Notes: generated from the letters alone by a model not told the origin. 25,405 bases of DNA from Actinomycetota bacterium (GCA_003164655.1 PLTW01000091.1:35416-60820), one strand, 5' to 3'. Positions 1 through 7,948 are shown, numbered from the stretch's first letter. Translations and numbers: made by a program.

Positions 1-1
1 C

Positions 2-106
2 GCCCGGCCCCTCGCACGCGCCGAGGCCGCCCTGGGTTGCGAGCCCCAGCGCTCCTACTTTCTCGTCGCCGCCCCCGGCTCGTCGGCCGCGCACGACACA
101 ACCTAA
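2..106 (+). CDS. C-terminal tail of an unidentified protein (5' end outside window)
   Basis: An open frame enters from the left edge and ends at TAA (104-106). It encodes 34 residues ending SYFLVAAPGSSAAHDTT. The stop overlaps the hypA stop on the other strand, so the two genes converge tail to tail with no spacer, which is common in compact genomes. A hydrophobic strand followed by a short polar tail (YFLVAAPG) resembles the last strand of class I SAM-dependent methyltransferases, but that is only an impression from a few residues. The rest of the gene is needed to name it. No function is claimed. Confidence 0.4.
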   Translation, partial: ARPLARAEAALGCEPQRSYFLVAAPGSSAAHDTT

Positions 107-549
107 TTCGTCGACCCCCCGGGCGGGACAGCGGGCGGATCGGCGGGCGCCGGCTCGTCGCGGCTGTCATCGCCGGCGGGCGCCGACTCGCCCTGCGGAC
201 CGTCGTCGACGCCCACATCGGTGAGCTGGATCATCGCCTCGCGGGGGTCGAAGGTCACCTGCTGCGAGCCGCAGGCCGGACACGACGGCCGAGGCGTCTC
301 GGTCGGGAACTCCTCGCCGCACGCCAGGCAGGTAGCGGCGATCGAGGCGCGCGCGAAGTGCAGCGCCGCGCCCCTTAGCATCTCGTCCTCGTCGGTCAGC
401 ATCTCGTAGTACATCTCGATCGACTCGGGCTGAAAATCGGCGGCCGGCGTGATGGTGAGGAACAGATCGGTCACCTTGACCGCCCCGGCCTGCCGAGCCG
501 CCTCGCGGGCGCGCTCGACGATGCCCTGAGTTATGCCGAGCTCATGCAC
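103..549 (-). CDS. hypA: HypA, hydrogenase/urease nickel-insertion zinc protein
   Basis: HypA family proteins deliver nickel to [NiFe]-hydrogenase (or urease) precursors together with HypB. The protein begins MHELGIT, with the His2 and Glu3 that form the nickel site in the family. A zinc site of two CxxC pairs is visible (C74/C77 in CLAC and C90/C93 in CPAC). Translation starts at GTG 549, because that codon places the essential MHE at the N-terminus and follows an AAGGAGGAG Shine-Dalgarno. The protein is 148 residues, against about 113-120 for the family. The excess is a C-terminal tail of roughly 30 Asp/Pro/Ala/Gly-rich residues that looks disordered. No other hyp or hydrogenase structural gene is in the window. 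Family assignment is firm; the role of the tail is unknown. Confidence 0.93.
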   Translation of the reverse strand: MHELGITQGIVERAREAARQAGAVKVTDLFLTITPAADFQPESIEMYYEMLTDEDEMLRGAALHFARASIAATCLACGEEFPTETPRPSCPACGSQQVTFDPREAMIQLTDVGVDDGPQGESAPAGDDSRDEPAPADPPAVPPGGSTN

Positions 550-840
550 GACGCTCCTCCTTGATTTGCGTCTCGCCGACGTGTCGCCGCTGCGCCGCCA
601 GTTCTACCTGCGGCGCGGGGTCAAGTCGAGCCCGGCGCCGCGCTGGACGCGACGGCCCGCAAGGAACCGGCTCGTTGGACCACCCGACGTTGCCGCCACG
701 CCCGTCTGTCTGACACAATCCTCTGGCACACCACCGTGGTGTCCCGTCTCTTCCCACAGAGGCGGTTTTCAACGAATCCGGTCCCTCATGAGCCCTTCCG
801 GCACCTGCCGGCGAGGCTGGGGCCGAGAGGAGGGATAGGC
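550..840. other. Divergent intergenic region, hypA / saccharopine dehydrogenase-like gene
   Basis: This 291-bp stretch separates two divergent genes and must hold both promoters. I see the hypA Shine-Dalgarno at its left end and the GAGAGGAGGG Shine-Dalgarno of the right-hand gene at about 825-834. A small hairpin (CCGGCA at 798-803, TGCCGG at 806-811, loop CC) lies just before that ribosome site. Another imperfect GC-rich inverted repeat sits near 590-620. No convincing -35/-10 pair, RNA gene or small protein is visible. Confidence 0.4.
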
Positions 841-2079
841 ATGAAGGTTCTCATCGTGGGAGCAGGCATGCAGGGCCAGGTCCTCACCTGGAATCTGGGG
901 CGCAATCCGGCCGTCACCGAGATCGTCGTCTCCGACTTCGACGAAGCGCGGGCGCAGTTCGTCGCCGGCCAGGTCGGCAACGGCAAGGCCAGGGCGATCT
1001 TCATCGACGCCTCCGACGCCGACGCCGTGGCCAAGGCGGCCGAGGGCGCCAAGCTGGTCGTCAATGCGGTCGTGCCGACCTTCAACATGGCGCTCCTGCA
1101 CGCCTGTCTCAAGGCCGGCGCCGACTACCTCGACATGGCTTCGGGCCAGACGCCCACCCAGACCATCGACGAGGCGTGGCTCGAACAGTCGGCGCTCGAC
1201 GCCCAGTTCAAGAAGGCCGGACTGACCGCGCTGCAAAGCTGCGGCATGGACCCAGGTGTCACCAACACTTTCGCCGCCAACGGCTACGAAGACCTCGACA
1301 AGTGCTTCGAGATCCGCATCAAGGACTATGCCCTGTTCGATTCACCCGTCCCGCTGCAGGTCTGGTCGCAGGAGACCTACTACACCGACTGCGCCCAGCC
1401 GCCGCTGCTCTATGAGGACGGCGAGTTCAAGCGCGTCGAGATCTTCGGCCGCAAGGAGTTCTACCAGTTCCCCGAGCCGTTCGGCCTGGGCCCGTGCATC
1501 TGCCACGACCATGAAGAGGTCACCACGCTGCCGCGCCTGCTGCCCAAGAAATTCGGCGACAAAGGCCTGCGCTACGTCGACTTCAAGATGGGCACCGAAG
1601 AGGCGGCCATCGACGGCGACGCCGCCTTCGTGGGCACGGGCATGACGAGCAAGAACCCGGTGACGCTCAAGGACGGCTCCAAGGTGCGGCCGATCGACGT
1701 GTATGTGGCCACTCTGGCTCCCAACCCGCCGGCCGACGAGCTCGCTAGGCTGGCCCTGGCCGGCGAGATCCTCGACATCGGCATCCAGGTCGTCGACTGC
1801 ATCGGCGAGAAGGCCGGCAAGCCGACGACGATCCACTACGGCGTCGTCGGCCCCGACATCAGGCGCGTCAACGAGCTCATCCCGGGGGCCACCTGCGTGT
1901 CGTACGGCACCTCCACCCCGGCCGCGATCTATGCAGAGCTCATCGTCACGGGCAAGATCGACCAGCCCGGCGTCATCGCCCCCGAGCTGCTCGACCGTCC
2001 GGCGCGCGACGAGTTCATCGCCGAGATGGGCCGCCGCGAGATGCCCGTCACGTACCGCCTCGAGACGCAGATCAACTAG
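841..2079 (+). CDS. Saccharopine dehydrogenase-family NAD(P)-dependent oxidoreductase
   Basis: A 412-residue protein that opens with a Rossmann motif (MKVLIVGAGMQGQ) and continues with the strand-helix pattern of the COG1748 saccharopine dehydrogenase/carboxynorspermidine dehydrogenase/lysine dehydrogenase group, including VVNAVVPTFN and AGADYLDMAS around residues 77-101. Members oxidise or reductively form C-N bonds of amino acids such as lysine, saccharopine or carboxynorspermidine. The substrate cannot be told from sequence alone. ATG 841 is chosen because the Rossmann strand starts there and a GAGAGGAGGG ribosome site precedes it; the frame is open upstream to 736 but that part lacks family character. 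The gene stands alone, bounded by a strong terminator 60 bp downstream. No lysine or polyamine genes are nearby. Confidence 0.85.
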   Translation: MKVLIVGAGMQGQVLTWNLGRNPAVTEIVVSDFDEARAQFVAGQVGNGKARAIFIDASDADAVAKAAEGAKLVVNAVVPTFNMALLHACLKAGADYLDMASGQTPTQTIDEAWLEQSALDAQFKKAGLTALQSCGMDPGVTNTFAANGYEDLDKCFEIRIKDYALFDSPVPLQVWSQETYYTDCAQPPLLYEDGEFKRVEIFGRKEFYQFPEPFGLGPCICHDHEEVTTLPRLLPKKFGDKGLRYVDFKMGTEEAAIDGDAAFVGTGMTSKNPVTLKDGSKVRPIDVYVATLAPNPPADELARLALAGEILDIGIQVVDCIGEKAGKPTTIHYGVVGPDIRRVNELIPGATCVSYGTSTPAAIYAELIVTGKIDQPGVIAPELLDRPARDEFIAEMGRREMPVTYRLETQIN

Positions 2080-2138
2080 CCGACAGACGAGCCGCCGCCC
2101 GGTCTCGGCCGCGGCGGCAGACAAGCGCGCATCACAGT

Positions 2139-2175
2139 GGGCGGGAAGGCCTGTCGGCCTTCCCGCCCGCCTTTT
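2139..2175 (+). terminator. Rho-independent terminator of the saccharopine dehydrogenase-like gene
   Basis: A perfect 13-bp stem (GGGCGGGAAGGCC at 2139-2151 pairing with 2156-2168) with a 4-nt TGTC loop is followed by GCCTTTT. It starts 60 bp after the stop at 2079. The T run lies only on the plus-strand side, so it serves the rightward gene; on the minus strand it would act at most as a hairpin after the GNAT gene. Confidence 0.88.
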
Positions 2176-2239
2176 GTGCACGGTTCGAGCGACCCAGGGT
2201 GCCGGACTGGACCGTTCCACACCGGGTCGCGGCCGCCGT

Positions 2240-3208
2240 CTACGGTGCGACCGGCGTGAGTCTCTTCTCGAGGACGTCGAAGCGCCGCGCGATGTGCATG
2301 CCGGCCTTCTCATAGAGCGCCACAGCGCCGGTCGCGTTCTGGCCGTCGACGTACAGGCGTACCACCGTGACGCCGCGCGCCGCGAGCGCCCGGAACTCCT
2401 CGAGCAGCAGCGCCAGTCCCAGACCGCGGCCGCGCCAGGGTCGGCGCACGGCGAGGTCGCCGACCATCCCACCGTCGTCGGCCACCAGTGCGGCCGCGTA
2501 CCCGGCGATCTCGTCGCCGTCCCAGCCGATAGGCCACAGCCCAGGGTCGAAGTCGGGTCGATCGACGTGATGGAAGCGCCACTCCGCGTAGGGGCGCGGC
2601 TCGAACATGTGGTGCTCGGCGAATGCCTCGGTGTCGGCGGCGTGGAGTTGCGGCTCATCGCGGCCCACGCGCAACGGCCGCGGCGTGATGCCGTCGGGCC
2701 AGCGCGGGATCTCGAGCTCATCGCCAAGATCGATGCGCATCTCGAAGTACTGCCTCGTCGCGGCAAACCCGCGGGCCTCGAGCGGAGCGGAGTACTCGGC
2801 GACCGCGGGCTCGGCCCAGACCACGAGCGTGGCGCTCACGCCCGCGGCGAGCGTGGCGGCCAGCTCGACGGCGCGCGCCTCGATCGCGTCGAGCAGCGCC
2901 GCGCAGATCCCGCGGCCGCGGTGCTCGGGGTGGACATACTGATCGGCGGCGATCTCTCCCGACGCGTGCGGCCGCAAGACCAGAGCGACGGCGACGATCG
3001 GGTCGGCCGACTCCGCGGGCGCGCTCACCACCCAGGCGTCGCGCGCAAGGTCGACGTGGGGGCCGCGAAAGTCGAGCTCGAGCCTATTTTCGTGACGCCG
3101 CGGCTCGCCGCAATCGGCGCTTTCGGCGGCGTCGAGCACGCGCTGCGCGGCGGGGATGTCGGCCAGCGACGCGTGTCGCAGACGGTAGCCTTTGGGCAGT
3201 CCGGTCAT
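2240..3208 (-). CDS. Tandem-GNAT N-acetyltransferase (MshD-like architecture)
   Basis: A 322-residue protein with two GNAT folds in a row. Each has the acetyl-CoA pyrophosphate-binding loop: PEHRGRGICAALLDAIE in the first half and RRPWRGRGLGLALLLEE in the second. The C-terminal copy also keeps the LYVDGQNATGAVALYEKAGM strand-helix of active GNAT enzymes. Start ATG 3208 (MTGLPKGYRLRHASLADIPAAQ) is where GNAT similarity begins; the frame runs upstream into arginine-rich non-coding-like sequence. Mycothiol synthase MshD has this two-domain layout and length, but many tandem GNATs of other function do too. It is last in a minus-strand run with the 133-residue gene and the O-methyltransferase. The acyl acceptor is unknown. 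Confidence 0.82.
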   Translation of the reverse strand: MTGLPKGYRLRHASLADIPAAQRVLDAAESADCGEPRRHENRLELDFRGPHVDLARDAWVVSAPAESADPIVAVALVLRPHASGEIAADQYVHPEHRGRGICAALLDAIEARAVELAATLAAGVSATLVVWAEPAVAEYSAPLEARGFAATRQYFEMRIDLGDELEIPRWPDGITPRPLRVGRDEPQLHAADTEAFAEHHMFEPRPYAEWRFHHVDRPDFDPGLWPIGWDGDEIAGYAAALVADDGGMVGDLAVRRPWRGRGLGLALLLEEFRALAARGVTVVRLYVDGQNATGAVALYEKAGMHIARRFDVLEKRLTPVAP

Positions 3209-3273
3209 GAGCCCTCGCTCGTGTGTCGGCTCGCCGCGTCGGATCGCGCGCGGCGGCCGTGGCCGCAATCGCT

Positions 3274-3675
3274 TCAGTTGCCGTCGATCTTGCGCTGCAG
3301 CGGCGCCCAGGAGGACGGCGACAGGGCCCCGGGGTCGGGCCGCACCGGCCGGCCGGCGGCCCCCGGCAGACGCAGCAGACCGTCGGCCGCCACCACTTCG
3401 ACCTCGTCTTGGACGAAGGCGGCGAACAGCGACACCAGGCCCACGGCGTCGTGCCCGCCGCCGAGCTCGTCGGCGGTCAGGGCGTGATCGGCCTGCAGGC
3501 GCTGCCACGTGTCGCTCACGCGCTGCCACGTGTAATCGGCGCGCTTACCGCGCACCTGCAGAGAGAGCTTGTCGCCGGCGCCCACCACGCGTCCGGTACC
3601 CTTCCAGAAGATCAGGTCGAACTCGGTGATCTTGCCTTGCTGCAGACGCCATTTCATGGTTTCGGCTGAGATCAT
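3274..3675 (-). CDS. Hypothetical protein, 133 residues
   Basis: I do not recognise this family. The start at ATG 3675 is well supported by GGGAGG a few bases upstream. The N-terminal half (MISAETMKWRLQQGKITEFD onward to about residue 65) looks structured, with alternating helix and strand and aromatic residues (FDLIFWKG, DYTWQRVSDTWQRL). The middle has an acidic stretch (FVQDEVEVVAADGLLRL). There are no Cys, signal peptide or membrane segments. It lies 65 bp upstream of the GNAT gene and about 106 bp downstream of the O-methyltransferase, all on the same strand, so co-transcription is possible. Codon use is as GC-rich as the neighbours, which supports a real gene. Confidence 0.7.
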   Translation of the reverse strand: MISAETMKWRLQQGKITEFDLIFWKGTGRVVGAGDKLSLQVRGKRADYTWQRVSDTWQRLQADHALTADELGGGHDAVGLVSLFAAFVQDEVEVVAADGLLRLPGAAGRPVRPDPGALSPSSWAPLQRKIDGN

Positions 3676-3781
3676 GGGTCCTCCCGTGGCCGGCGGCGCG
3701 GCTGGCGGCGCGTGCTCCCGCGTAGTCTACCGGTTGCCGGCCGCGCGCGCTCATCGCCGCACGGCTCGTGTCGTCGGACGT

Positions 3782-4429
3782 CTATCGCGCGGCCCGGCGC
3801 TGCACGAGCCCCACGCCGTCCCCGAGCGGCAGCAGCACATAATCGAGCGCGGGATCGCCGGCCAGCCGCCGGTTGAGCGCGAGCGCCGTGTCGACCGACC
3901 CTTGCGACCAGTGGTCGTCGCCCCGTCCCGTGGCCACCCGTCCGTCCATGAGGAGATTGTCGATCACGATCAGCCCGGACTTGCGCAGCCGGTCGAGCGC
4001 CAGATCGAGATACCCGGGGTAGCCCGACTTGTCGGCATCGATGAAGATCACGTCGAAGATCTCGCGCAGGCCGGGCAGCGTCTCGCGGGCGTCGCCCAGA
4101 AGGATCTCGACCCGCGCTCCGGCGGGGTCGCGGGCCAGGTAGGTCCGGGCCAGACAGGCCAGATGCATGTCGCTTTCGAGCGACACGACCTTGCCGTAGT
4201 CGGGCAGGGCGCGGGCGATGTGCAGGGCCGAGTAACCGATGGCCAGCCCGATCTCGAGCACGAACCGGGCGCCGGCTGCCCGGGCCAGCATGGCCAGCAG
4301 CGCCGCGGTCTCGCGCGGCGCGATCGGTACTCCGTTGTCGGCGGCGTAGGCCTCCATCTCGGCAACGAGCGGGTCGGCCGGCCGCCGCAGCGAGTCAAGG
4401 TAGTCGCTGATCGTTTGATCGAGGATCAT
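3782..4429 (-). CDS. SAM-dependent O-methyltransferase, CCoAOMT/COG4122 family
   Basis: A 215-residue protein of normal length for the bacterial catechol/caffeoyl-CoA-type O-methyltransferase family. Visible motifs are the SAM-binding VLEIGLAIGYSALHIARALP, the acidic strand VVSLESD, and the metal and substrate region DVIFIDADKSGYPGYLDLAL followed by GLIVIDNLLMDGRV. These enzymes methylate catechol-like hydroxyls using a divalent cation held by the DADK and DN aspartates and asparagine. In the usual EIGTxxGYSA motif the Thr is Leu here. ATG 4429 is the only sensible start, though the ribosome site is weak. It is first in the minus-strand run with the 133-residue protein and the GNAT gene, and divergent from the PHP-GT4 gene. 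The substrate is unknown. Confidence 0.87.
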   Translation of the reverse strand: MILDQTISDYLDSLRRPADPLVAEMEAYAADNGVPIAPRETAALLAMLARAAGARFVLEIGLAIGYSALHIARALPDYGKVVSLESDMHLACLARTYLARDPAGARVEILLGDARETLPGLREIFDVIFIDADKSGYPGYLDLALDRLRKSGLIVIDNLLMDGRVATGRGDDHWSQGSVDTALALNRRLAGDPALDYVLLPLGDGVGLVQRRAAR

Positions 4430-4477
4430 GGCAAGAGATTCCGTTCGTATCGCTCGTCTCGGATGACGCTCATTCTA

Positions 4478-4486
4478 TGGTACCCT
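4478..4486 (+). promoter_or_regulatory. Extended -10 promoter element for the PHP-GT4 gene (candidate)
   Basis: TGGTACCCT reads as an extended -10 (TG-N-TACCCT) that keeps the most conserved T, A and T. It would start transcription near 4493, ahead of both possible start codons of the PHP-GT4 gene (4507 and 4570). On the opposite strand, TAGAAT (4472-4477) could serve the O-methyltransferase. No clear -35 is seen for either. Confidence 0.35.
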
Positions 4487-4569
4487 GAGCAGCCGCTGCG
4501 CCAGCTATGTTGCCCGCTCCGGCGGGCGTGGGTAGAGTTGCCCGAGGCGACCGACGGAACCCGAGGCCA

Positions 4570-6972
4570 ATGAGCGAACACGATCACGACTCAGGACCCG
4601 GCGCGCGCGACATTGCACGCGTCGACCTCCATTGCCACTCACGCTTCTCGGCGCGCTCCGAGCTGTACTTGGCTCGTACGTTCGGCGTACGCGAGTGCTT
4701 CACCGATCCGCACCTCGTCTACCGCGAAGCCAAGGCGCGCGGCATGACCCATGTGACGCTCACCGACCACGACACGATCGCCGGCGCGCTGCAGCTTGCC
4801 GACTATCCCGACTTCACCATCGGCGAAGAGATCAGCGCCTTCTTTCCGACCGAAGCCCTGCACGTGCACGTGCTGGTCTGGAAGGTCGACGAAGCGCGCC
4901 ATCGTGAGATCGGCGAGCTGCGCTTCAACATCTTCGAGCTCACCGACTACCTGCGTCGCGAAGGCCTGCCGCACGCGCTGGCCCACCCCATGTCCGTCGT
5001 CTCCGAGCTGCGCGCGGAGCACTACGAGCAGCTCATGCTGCTGTTCGCCCTGTGGGAGACGCGCAACGGCAGCTCCACTCAGATCGAGAACCGGATCAGC
5101 GCGGAGCTCGTCGCCGCCTCGCCCGCCCTCATCCCGCGCTTCGCCGAAAAGTACGGTCGCGAACCCGTGACCATGGCCATCCGGCCGGTCGCGGGCTCCG
5201 ACGACCACGGCGGCCTGGATGTCGGCGCCACCTACACCCAGATCCGCCTGGGAGCCGGCGAGACCGACCCGTTCGCCGCTCTCCTGCGCCGCAAGGCGGC
5301 CCTGCGCGGCACGCAAGGATCGACGGCCAAGACCGCCCACACCGCCATCAGCCTCCTCTTTCACGGCGGCGACGGCGACTCGCGCAACTGGCTGTCACGC
5401 ACGCTGGTGCGCCGCGGTATGCGTTCCAGCATTCCCTGGACGGTGCTCGAAGGGCAGCGCAGCCGACAGCTCGCCGGCCGTTTCGTCGGCCTCGCCATCG
5501 ACCCGCCCTGGCGGCGCGAAGGGGGAAGGGCGCTGCGCAAGGCGGCCGCCAGCGGCGCCGCCGAGGTCATCCGCAGCGGCGCCCTGGTGGGCGGCGGCGT
5601 GCGCCACGAACGGCTGGCCGCGATCGCCGAGGCCACGTGGGAGCGTACGGTGCGCGACTGCTTCGAGCAGCTGCGCAAAACGGGGTTCACCAAGGAGTCG
5701 CTCGAGACCTGGAAGACTCTCGGCCAGGCCCAGACGCTGATCGCTCCCTACCTGCTGGCGGCGACCTCGCTCGCCCGCCAGCGCATCCACGCCGGCGACG
5801 TTCACCGCGACCTGTCCGAGCAGGGGCTGCTCGAGCCCTGGCCCACGACGACCGAGCCCCACGTGGCGATGTTCACCGACACGATCGACGAGATCAACGG
5901 CGTGGCGGCAGTGCTGCAGCCGCTCGTCGCCTTCGCCGAGACACAGGGCTGGCCGTTCACCATGATCTCGTGCGGCAACGAGCGGGTCAGCAGGCCGACG
6001 CACGAGACGTTCAAGGCCCTCGACCGGTTCAGCTTCGACGTTTACGAAGAGTTCACGCTGCTCGTGCCGCCGGTGCTCCAGCTCCTGCACTGGTGCGAAG
6101 ACAACCACGTCGACGTCATCCACGCCGCCACGCCCGGACCGGTGGGCATGATCGCCGTCCTGCTGGCCCGCACCCTCGGCCTGCCGCTGGTCGCCTCGTA
6201 CCACACCGATCTGCCGCGCCTGGGCTATTTTCTTACCTCCGACCACATCGTGCGCGAGGCCTTGTGGACGTACGTGCGCGGCTTCTACAACCAGGCCGAG
6301 ATCGTGTTCTGCCCCTCGCGGGCCGTGCAGGACGACCTCACTCAGCACGGCGTCCGGACCCGATTCGAGAACCTGGACCAGGCCATCGACGGCACCAGGT
6401 TCACTCCGGGCCGGCGCAGCGACGAGGTGCGGCGCGTGCTCGGCGGCGGCAAGAAGGTGCTCCTCTGGGTGGGCCGCATGTCGCCCGAAAAGGGGCTCGA
6501 CTTTCTGGCGCTGGCCTACAGCCGGCTGCGCCACCAGCGCGACGACGTGCAGCTCGTGCTCGTCGGCGACGGCCCCTACCGCGAGCAGCTCACGGAACTG
6601 CTGCCCGGCGCCTCGTTTCTCGGCTACCGCACCGGCGACGAGCTCGCCACCATCTACGCGTCGGCCGACGTCTTCGTCTTTCCCGGCCGGGCCGAGACAT
6701 TCGGTCAAGTGCTGCTCGAAGCGGCCGCCTCGGGCCTGCCGGCGGTCGTTATCGCCGGTACCGGGGTCAACGAGAACGTCGCACCCGATGAGACGGCCCT
6801 GGTCGTCCCGCCGGGCGACGCCGGCGGCTTCGTCGCGGCCCTGGAGCGCCTTCTCGACGACGAACCGCTCCGCCAGGCCATGGGCCTGGCGGCGCGCGAC
6901 CGCGCCCTGCAGCGCAGCTGGCCGGCGACCTTCAGCCACATGCGCGAGGTCTACCTTTCCATGCCGACCTGA
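4570..6972 (+). CDS. PHP phosphoesterase - GT4 glycosyltransferase fusion protein
   Basis: An 800-residue two-domain protein. Residues about 16-240 form a PHP metal-dependent phosphoesterase domain: H21/H23 in DLHCHS, D66/H67/D68 in LTDHDT, E86/E87 in GEEIS, H135/H139 in HALAHP and D211/D212/H213 in GSDDHG. Residues about 430-800 form a GT4 glycosyltransferase with TPGPVGMIAVLLARTLGLPL, SYHTDLPRLGYF, GRMSPEKGLDFL, LVGDGPYREQL and the nucleotide-sugar Glu motif ETFGQVLLEAAASG. The helical middle (about 250-425) matches nothing I know. SYHTD and the YN-A----PSRA region resemble lipid alpha-mannosyl/sulfoquinovosyl-type GT4 enzymes. ATG 4570 is preferred (CGAGG before it, PHP follows at once); ATG 4507 in frame would add 21 residues. 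The PIG-L gene follows after 23 bp, so they are probably an operon. Confidence 0.88.
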   Translation: MSEHDHDSGPGARDIARVDLHCHSRFSARSELYLARTFGVRECFTDPHLVYREAKARGMTHVTLTDHDTIAGALQLADYPDFTIGEEISAFFPTEALHVHVLVWKVDEARHREIGELRFNIFELTDYLRREGLPHALAHPMSVVSELRAEHYEQLMLLFALWETRNGSSTQIENRISAELVAASPALIPRFAEKYGREPVTMAIRPVAGSDDHGGLDVGATYTQIRLGAGETDPFAALLRRKAALRGTQGSTAKTAHTAISLLFHGGDGDSRNWLSRTLVRRGMRSSIPWTVLEGQRSRQLAGRFVGLAIDPPWRREGGRALRKAAASGAAEVIRSGALVGGGVRHERLAAIAEATWERTVRDCFEQLRKTGFTKESLETWKTLGQAQTLIAPYLLAATSLARQRIHAGDVHRDLSEQGLLEPWPTTTEPHVAMFTDTIDEINGVAAVLQPLVAFAETQGWPFTMISCGNERVSRPTHETFKALDRFSFDVYEEFTLLVPPVLQLLHWCEDNHVDVIHAATPGPVGMIAVLLARTLGLPLVASYHTDLPRLGYFLTSDHIVREALWTYVRGFYNQAEIVFCPSRAVQDDLTQHGVRTRFENLDQAIDGTRFTPGRRSDEVRRVLGGGKKVLLWVGRMSPEKGLDFLALAYSRLRHQRDDVQLVLVGDGPYREQLTELLPGASFLGYRTGDELATIYASADVFVFPGRAETFGQVLLEAAASGLPAVVIAGTGVNENVAPDETALVVPPGDAGGFVAALERLLDDEPLRQAMGLAARDRALQRSWPATFSHMREVYLSMPT

Positions 6973-6995
6973 CGCGCCGGAACCGAGCACGGCCG

Positions 6996-7853
6996 ATGGC
7001 GACTCCAATGCCGGCGGCAGGGCTCAGGCTCTTCGTGCTCGCCCACCACGACGACGAGGTGTTCTGCGCAGGACACCTGCGACGGGCGCTGGCCGGCGGC
7101 GGACGGGTGCGGCTGCTCTGGGCGACGGCGGGCGGCCTGGCGCCCGCCCGCCGTCGCCTTGCCGAAGGCGCCCGCGTGCTCGAGGTGCTCGGCTTGCCCA
7201 CAAGCGCCGGCGTCGACCTTCGGCTGCGCGACCAGCATGCCGTGGAGGACATTGCCGTGATCGTTCGCGCAGTCGTTCGGCTGCTCGACGACGACCGCCG
7301 TGACCAGGCCGGGCCGGCGACCGAAGACGACCCCCGTGGCCTGGCCGGCCCGCCGCCCGACGACGACCGCCGTTCGAAAGACCATGAGCGCGACGCGGTC
7401 GTCTACGTGCCGGCTTACGAGGGCGGCCATCCCGACCACGATGCGGTCAACCGCGCGGCGGCGCTCGCCGCCGCGGCCCGGCCCGGCCTGCGGGTCGTCG
7501 AGCTCCCCCTGTACCGGCGCGGTCCGTTCGGCCTGACGGTCCAGCAGCCGTCGCCCGCCGCCTGGACATCGCGAGCGCGCTGTGCCGCCGTGCCGCTCAG
7601 CGATGAAGACCTGGTGTTGCGGCGCGCCCTCGCGCGCACCAACTCGAGCCAGCTCTTGCCGTCGCTTCTGCCCCTGCTGGCGCTGGCGTCGTGGGCGGGG
7701 AGGGGGCGGGCCGAACCGGCCCGCCCCCTCCCCGCCCACGACTACGGCCGGCCGCCCCATCCGGGCCGCCTGCTGTACGAGTTCTACACGCCGTGGCGCT
7801 TCGCGCGCTGGAGCGCGGCAGCGGCGCGCGGCAGCACCTCGCTGCCACGCTGA
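6996..7853 (+). CDS. PIG-L family (LmbE-like) N-deacetylase
   Basis: A 285-residue protein of the zinc-dependent PIG-L/LmbE family that removes acetyl groups from GlcNAc-containing conjugates. The metal motif appears as AHHDDE at residues 16-21 (usual form AHPDDE, here Pro replaced by His) and HPDHD at 145-149 supplies the second histidine. Between them, residues about 97-130 are an acidic, Gly/Pro-rich low-complexity insert carrying the repeat DDDRR twice, from a 16-nt direct repeat at 7286-7301 and 7358-7373. Near the C-terminus a perfect palindrome (7688-7742) is read through in frame. ATG 6996 is used; ATG 7008 is a possible alternative. Spacing of 23 bp behind the PHP-GT4 gene suggests that the transferase adds an acetylated sugar which this enzyme deacetylates, an inference from context. 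Confidence 0.88.
   Translation: MATPMPAAGLRLFVLAHHDDEVFCAGHLRRALAGGGRVRLLWATAGGLAPARRRLAEGARVLEVLGLPTSAGVDLRLRDQHAVEDIAVIVRAVVRLLDDDRRDQAGPATEDDPRGLAGPPPDDDRRSKDHERDAVVYVPAYEGGHPDHDAVNRAAALAAAARPGLRVVELPLYRRGPFGLTVQQPSPAAWTSRARCAAVPLSDEDLVLRRALARTNSSQLLPSLLPLLALASWAGRGRAEPARPLPAHDYGRPPHPGRLLYEFYTPWRFARWSAAAARGSTSLPR
7688..7742. repeat. Perfect 26-bp-arm palindrome inside the PIG-L gene
   Basis: The arms 7688-7713 and 7717-7742 are exact reverse complements, separated by only AAC (7714-7716). The left arm is G-rich and the right C-rich. It is translated as part of the PIG-L protein (roughly SWAGRGRAEPARPLPAHDY). No T run follows on either strand, so it is not a standard terminator. The 55-nt length is not a multiple of three. 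Confidence 0.9.
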
Positions 7854-7948
7854 AAGCAAGGTGCGCCGAGAGCACGCGGGGTGTCGTGCAGGTCTCGCTT
7901 GAGGACTTTCGCGGCGCGCGATCGGCTGGCGGCGCCGCACTCGCCGCC

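Noticed and set aside
2240..7853. Mycothiol biosynthesis cluster (tandem GNAT as MshD, PIG-L as MshB, GT4 as MshA, PHP as the missing phosphatase)
   Set aside because: The domain set is tempting, but the GT4 half resembles lipid mannosyl/sulfoquinovosyl transferases (SYHTDLPRL) rather than MshA, no MshC-like ligase is present, and the GNAT gene lies in a separate opposite-strand unit.
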